NCBI GenBank assembly: GCA_039045975.1
Contig: JBCCJA010000002.1
Location: 62,001-126,000, forward strand
Reading direction: 5' to 3'
Length of the DNA stretch: 64,000 nucleotides
DNA from: JBCCJA01 sp039045975
Lineage (GTDB): Bacteria; Planctomycetota; Planctomycetia; Planctomycetales; Planctomycetaceae
Under the pieces are notes generated by a model. The model had not been told where the DNA came from. It saw only the letters and a program-made list of their open reading frames with translations, and did not search any database. Both the position numbers and the translations under genes were made by a program. This document shows, piece after piece, positions 60,449 to 64,000 of the stretch (its first letter is position 1; each line of letters starts with the position of its first letter).

Positions 60449-61741
60449 ATGCTCGATCTGACGTTTTTGACGGAAAACATCGACGCCGTACGGGCCAACT
60501 GCGAGGCCCGCGGCGTGTCCGTCGATCTCGACGAACTCGTCCGGCTCCGCGACCGCCGCGGGCAGCTGATCCGCGTCGAGGAGGACGCCCGCTCGGCCCA
60601 GAAAGAGGTCTCCGCCAAGATCCCGCAAGCCTCGCCCGACGAGCGTCCGCCGCTGATCGCCGAGGGCAAACGCCTACGCGAGTCGATCGGGCAGGCCGAG
60701 CAGGAGCGGAAAGAACTCGAAGACCGGCTCGCGGCGATCCGGACCAGCGTCCCGAACATGACCCACCCCGACAGCCCGGTCGGCGGCGAGGAGGACGCCG
60801 CCACGGTCCGCACCTGGGGCGAGCCGCGGGAGTTCGATTTCGAGCCGCTCGACCACGTCGCGCTCGCCGAGAAACACGACCTGATCGACTTCGAAGCCGG
60901 TGCCCGCGTCGCCGGTAGCGGCTTCTATTTCCTCAAAAACGAAGGGGCGTTGCTGGAGCTGGCCCTCGTGCAGTACGCGGTCCAGAAGGCGGTCGCGGCC
61001 GGCTTCACGCCGCACGTCACGCCCGACCTCGCCCGGAACGAGATTCTCGCCGGGATCGGCTTCAACCCGCGAGGCGACGAGACGCAGATCTACTCGGTCG
61101 ACGGCACCGACCTCAGCCTCGTCGCGACGGCCGAGATCACGCTCGGCGGGGCGTTGTCGGGCCAGGTGCTCGACCCGGCGTCGCTGCCGAAAAAAGTCTG
61201 CGGTGTGTCGCACTGCTTCCGCACCGAGGCCGGCGCCCACGGGCGGGCCGGACGCGGCATCTACCGCGTACACCAGTTCACAAAGGTCGAACTGTTCGCC
61301 TTCGTCGGGCCCGACCCGGCCGAATCCGAGGCGATGCTTGAAGAGATCGTCGCCGTCGAAGAGGAGGTCTTCCAGGGCCTCGAGATCCCCTACCGCGTCG
61401 TCGACATCGCGACCGGCGACCTCGGGGCGCCCGCTTACCGAAAGTTCGACCTAGAAGCCTGGATGCCGGGCCGCGGCGTGACCGAAGATGGCGAGCCGGT
61501 CGGGGAATGGGGCGAGGTGACCTCGGCCTCGAATTGCACGACGTATCAGTCCCGCCGGCTCGACATCCGTACGAAAAAGGCGTCGGGCAAGGGGACCGAA
61601 TTCGTCCAGACGCTCAACGGGACGGCGGTCGCCGTATCGCGTGCGTTGATCGCACTCTTAGAAAACCACCAAAACGCGGACGGTAGCGTCGACGTCCCCG
61701 AGCCGCTGCGTCCGTTCCTCGGCCGCGAAAAGATCGGCTAA
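60449..61741 (+). CDS. serS: Seryl-tRNA synthetase
   Basis: 430 residues. The N-terminal tRNA-binding coiled coil (about 28-105, LVRLRDRRGQL ... EQERKELEDRL) is followed by the class II core: motif 2 CFRTEAGAHGRAGRGIYRVHQFTKVE and motif 3 LNGTAVAVSRALIALLE, plus SNCTTYQSRRLDIR. It charges tRNA-Ser and tRNA-Sec. Normal length and complete. Confidence 0.96.
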   Translation: MLDLTFLTENIDAVRANCEARGVSVDLDELVRLRDRRGQLIRVEEDARSAQKEVSAKIPQASPDERPPLIAEGKRLRESIGQAEQERKELEDRLAAIRTSVPNMTHPDSPVGGEEDAATVRTWGEPREFDFEPLDHVALAEKHDLIDFEAGARVAGSGFYFLKNEGALLELALVQYAVQKAVAAGFTPHVTPDLARNEILAGIGFNPRGDETQIYSVDGTDLSLVATAEITLGGALSGQVLDPASLPKKVCGVSHCFRTEAGAHGRAGRGIYRVHQFTKVELFAFVGPDPAESEAMLEEIVAVEEEVFQGLEIPYRVVDIATGDLGAPAYRKFDLEAWMPGRGVTEDGEPVGEWGEVTSASNCTTYQSRRLDIRTKKASGKGTEFVQTLNGTAVAVSRALIALLENHQNADGSVDVPEPLRPFLGREKIG

Positions 61742-61824
61742 TGTGCGATCGTTGATTTGATGTGTGACGCGGGCGCCCGGTCGCCTATGTTGGGGCGAAA
61801 TTCACACGGCGTCCGGGAGGGGTG

Positions 61825-63489
61825 ATGGCTGCGGCGACACTTCTCGTACTGGACGGACCCGACGAGGGTGGCCGTTGCGCACTCGATCACGAACCACTCG
61901 TGATAGGCCGCGGGGCCGGCTGTCGCCTGCGGCTCGCCGACGGCGAAGCCTCCCGCAAGCACGCGACCGTCCGCTGGCAGCACGCCCGGTATGTCGTCGC
62001 CGACCTCGAAAGCTCGAACGGTACGACGCTGAATGGGGAAACCGTGTCGGCCGGGCACGACGTGCCGCTTCGAAACGGCGACCGCATCGGCATCGGCATC
62101 ACGACGCTGCTGTTTTCCGAACCGCCGCGTGACGCCGATTCCCTGCCGGCGGTCGGGCTCGTCGACCTGACGGCTGGAAACGACCAGTCGCGGATCATCG
62201 GCAAGGCCGAAGCGGCGGGAGCGGACCGCGCGTTCGACGCGGCGGGCGAGAAGGCGAACGCCGACCTGCTCGCGCTGTATCGCATCGCGGAGCTCGCGGC
62301 CCGGCGTGGGCCCGACCTGTCCGAGACGGCGGCCGAACTGCTCCGCGTCACCGTCGACCGCGTCGGGGCCGACCGCGGGTGCGTGCTCCTGGCGGCGAAA
62401 GGCGGGGGCCGGATAACACCGCTCGCGACATGCGTCGCCGACGGTTCGGACGCGCCGTCGATCCCGGTCTCGCGGAGCATAGTCGATTACGTGGTCCGTC
62501 ACGGGGCCGGCGTGCGCACGACCGACGCCCGCGCCGACGACCGTTTCGACAGCGGCCAAAGCATCGTCCGCGCCGGCATCCGCGAGGCCCTGTGCGTCCC
62601 GATCGAGGGCCGCGACGGCACGCAGGGCGTGATTTATGTCGACACGACCCCGACCTCGATCGACGTCCTCGCCGACGACGACGGCCCGATGTTCGACGAC
62701 GACCGCCTGAACTGGCTGATGGCGGTCGGCCGTCAGTGCGGGCTCGCGGTCGACAACGACCGGTACGAGAAAGCGATCGTGCGGGCCGAACGGCTCGCGA
62801 CGATGGGCCGGACGGTCGCGCACCTGTCGCATCACGTCAAAAACATTGTGCAGGGGCTCAAGGGCGGGGCGTTCCTGATCGACCGCGGTCTCGAACAGGA
62901 CGACGAAGAACAGATCCGCCGCGGCTGGGCCGTCACGAGTCGTAACCAGGCGCGGATCAACGACTTCGTCCAAGACATGCTGTCGTTCAGCAAAGAACGG
63001 TCGCCTGTCCTCGAGCCGGGCGACCTGAACGCGGTCGTGCTCGACGTCGCCGAGCTCGCCCGCGGACGCATGCCCGAACGTCCCGTGACGCTGCACACCG
63101 ACCTGACCGAGCCGTCGCCCCGGGCGCTGTTCGACGAAGACGCGTTGCACCGGGCCGTGCTCAACGTCGTGCTCAACGCCGTCGAGGCGGTCGACGGGCA
63201 CGAGGACCCGACCGTCCGCGTCCGCACCGGCCTCTCCGACGACCGCACGACGGCGTTCATCTCGGTCGTCGACAACGGCCCGGGCATCCCGGAAATGCAA
63301 CTCGACACGATCTTTACGCCGTTCGAGTCCTCCAAAGGGGCCCGCGGGACCGGCCTGGGCCTCCCCGTGACCCGCAAAATCCTCCGGGAGCACGGCGGAG
63401 ACGTCCGCGCCGAGTCGGTTCCCGGCGAAGGCTCGCGGTTTATACTCACGGTCCCGGCGGAGACGCTGACCTCGCCCGACACCGTCTGA
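61825..63489 (+). CDS. FHA-GAF sensor histidine kinase
   Basis: 554 residues from ATG 61825, after GGGAGGGG. An FHA domain (about 1-100) has IGRGAGCRLRL, SRKHATV and SSNGTTLNG, the phosphothreonine-binding pattern. A GAF domain (about 160-310) follows, then an NtrB-like kinase: H-box LSHHVKN with His336, N-box NVVLNAVEA, DNGPGIP and GTGLGLPV. No membrane segment, so it senses a cytoplasmic signal, possibly a Ser/Thr-phosphorylated partner. No response-regulator gene is adjacent. Confidence 0.93.
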   Translation: MAAATLLVLDGPDEGGRCALDHEPLVIGRGAGCRLRLADGEASRKHATVRWQHARYVVADLESSNGTTLNGETVSAGHDVPLRNGDRIGIGITTLLFSEPPRDADSLPAVGLVDLTAGNDQSRIIGKAEAAGADRAFDAAGEKANADLLALYRIAELAARRGPDLSETAAELLRVTVDRVGADRGCVLLAAKGGGRITPLATCVADGSDAPSIPVSRSIVDYVVRHGAGVRTTDARADDRFDSGQSIVRAGIREALCVPIEGRDGTQGVIYVDTTPTSIDVLADDDGPMFDDDRLNWLMAVGRQCGLAVDNDRYEKAIVRAERLATMGRTVAHLSHHVKNIVQGLKGGAFLIDRGLEQDDEEQIRRGWAVTSRNQARINDFVQDMLSFSKERSPVLEPGDLNAVVLDVAELARGRMPERPVTLHTDLTEPSPRALFDEDALHRAVLNVVLNAVEAVDGHEDPTVRVRTGLSDDRTTAFISVVDNGPGIPEMQLDTIFTPFESSKGARGTGLGLPVTRKILREHGGDVRAESVPGEGSRFILTVPAETLTSPDTV

Positions 63490-63503
63490 GTTCGCGAACG
63501 ACT

Positions 63504-64000
63504 ATGAAGCCGCAAGACGGCCGGGCGGAGCCGTCTCCGTCACCGGAATGGCTCGAAACAGACGGCCTCGGCGGCTTCGCGAGCGGCACCCGCGACGGGC
63601 ACCGCACCCGCCGCTATCACGCCCTGCTGTGTGCGGCCGATAGTCCGCCGGTCGGGCGTCGCGTCCTCGTGCCCGGGCTCGAGGTGTGGGTCGAGACGGC
63701 CGACGGGGCCGAGGCGTTATCGACGCAGGTCTACGAACCCGACGTCGTGCAGCCGCGGGGTTTCCGGTCGATCACGGCCTTCGACCGGACGCCGTGGCCG
63801 ACGTGGCGGTTCGCGTTTTCGAACGGGACGGCGATCACGTTCGAGGTCGCGACGGTCCGCGAACAGCCGGGCGTCGTGCTCCGCTGGCGGCACACGGACG
63901 GGCCGACGCCCAGAGCCCTGCACGTCCGGCCGTTCGTGACCGACCGCGACTTTCACCACCTCGACCGCGCCAACGATTCGTGGAACGGGTCGACCGAGAC
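63504..64000 (+). CDS. Glycogen-debranching-type enzyme N-terminus, 3' truncated
   Basis: About 165 residues are visible before the window ends. PEWLETDGLGGFASGT ... RRYHALLCA matches the N-terminal domain of bacterial amylo-alpha-1,6-glucosidases; the catalytic (alpha/alpha)6 domain would lie beyond. ATG 63504 follows the kinase stop by 14 bases, so the two may be co-transcribed. Confidence 0.85.
   Translation, partial: MKPQDGRAEPSPSPEWLETDGLGGFASGTRDGHRTRRYHALLCAADSPPVGRRVLVPGLEVWVETADGAEALSTQVYEPDVVQPRGFRSITAFDRTPWPTWRFAFSNGTAITFEVATVREQPGVVLRWRHTDGPTPRALHVRPFVTDRDFHHLDRANDSWNGSTE

Overview
The window is GC-rich and almost fully coding. The gene content points to a member of the Planctomycetota, an inference from content rather than from a marker: two Uma2-type endonucleases, a secreted sulfatase next to a formylglycine-generating enzyme, an OleC/OleD pair, sigma-54 activators, a diverged lysA, and rsmH without ftsL/ftsI beside it. 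GTG and TTG starts with good Shine-Dalgarno (SD) matches are common.

Layout. 1-2245: the end of an olefin (Ole) cluster. 2248-4195 (minus): nrnA and ribF. 5420-7174: rpsA with a strong terminator. 7369-9780 (minus): a flotillin/NfeD-like pair. 10067-13539: a sigma-70 factor, purD and asd. 13615-14545: an AT-richer island with a HEPN-like protein. 14572-16045 (minus): two related secreted YHS-like proteins. 16238-17638: a HAD phosphatase frame running straight into a REP-associated tyrosine transposase (RAYT), with two REP elements in inverted orientation. 17685-20484 (minus): rsmH, a LysM protein and a small coiled-coil membrane protein. 20723-28564: a glycosyltransferase, queA, hemA/hemX, a sigma-54 activator and a secreted protein with a degenerate receiver domain. 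28943-39882: lysA, two Uma2 proteins, a transglutaminase, PH, HD and deoxyribosyltransferase proteins, and trkA.

40309-46373 is a surface-polysaccharide locus: a Wzm/Wzt-type ABC exporter faces an asnB-GT4-tylF operon. 46423-48576 holds an ExbB/ExbD-type motor pair plus a third membrane-anchored protein. 48671-51194 is an alpha-E/ATP-grasp pair. tRNA-Lys(TTT) is at 53233-53305. Next come a formylglycine-generating enzyme converging on a Cys-type sulfatase, miaB, and efp beside a divergent epmB that probably modifies EF-P Lys34. serS, an FHA-GAF histidine kinase and the start of a glycogen-debranching-type protein close the window.

The most unusual items are the HAD-RAYT reading frame with a REP pair whose hairpins differ by compensatory base-pair changes; the two secreted YHS-like paralogues that have lost metal-ligand cysteines in opposite halves; the repeated D-D-F/W-G-F motif in the LysM protein; the receiver-like domain behind a signal peptide; and several unrelated intergenic palindromes. 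No CRISPR array, integrase or complete insertion sequence is visible.
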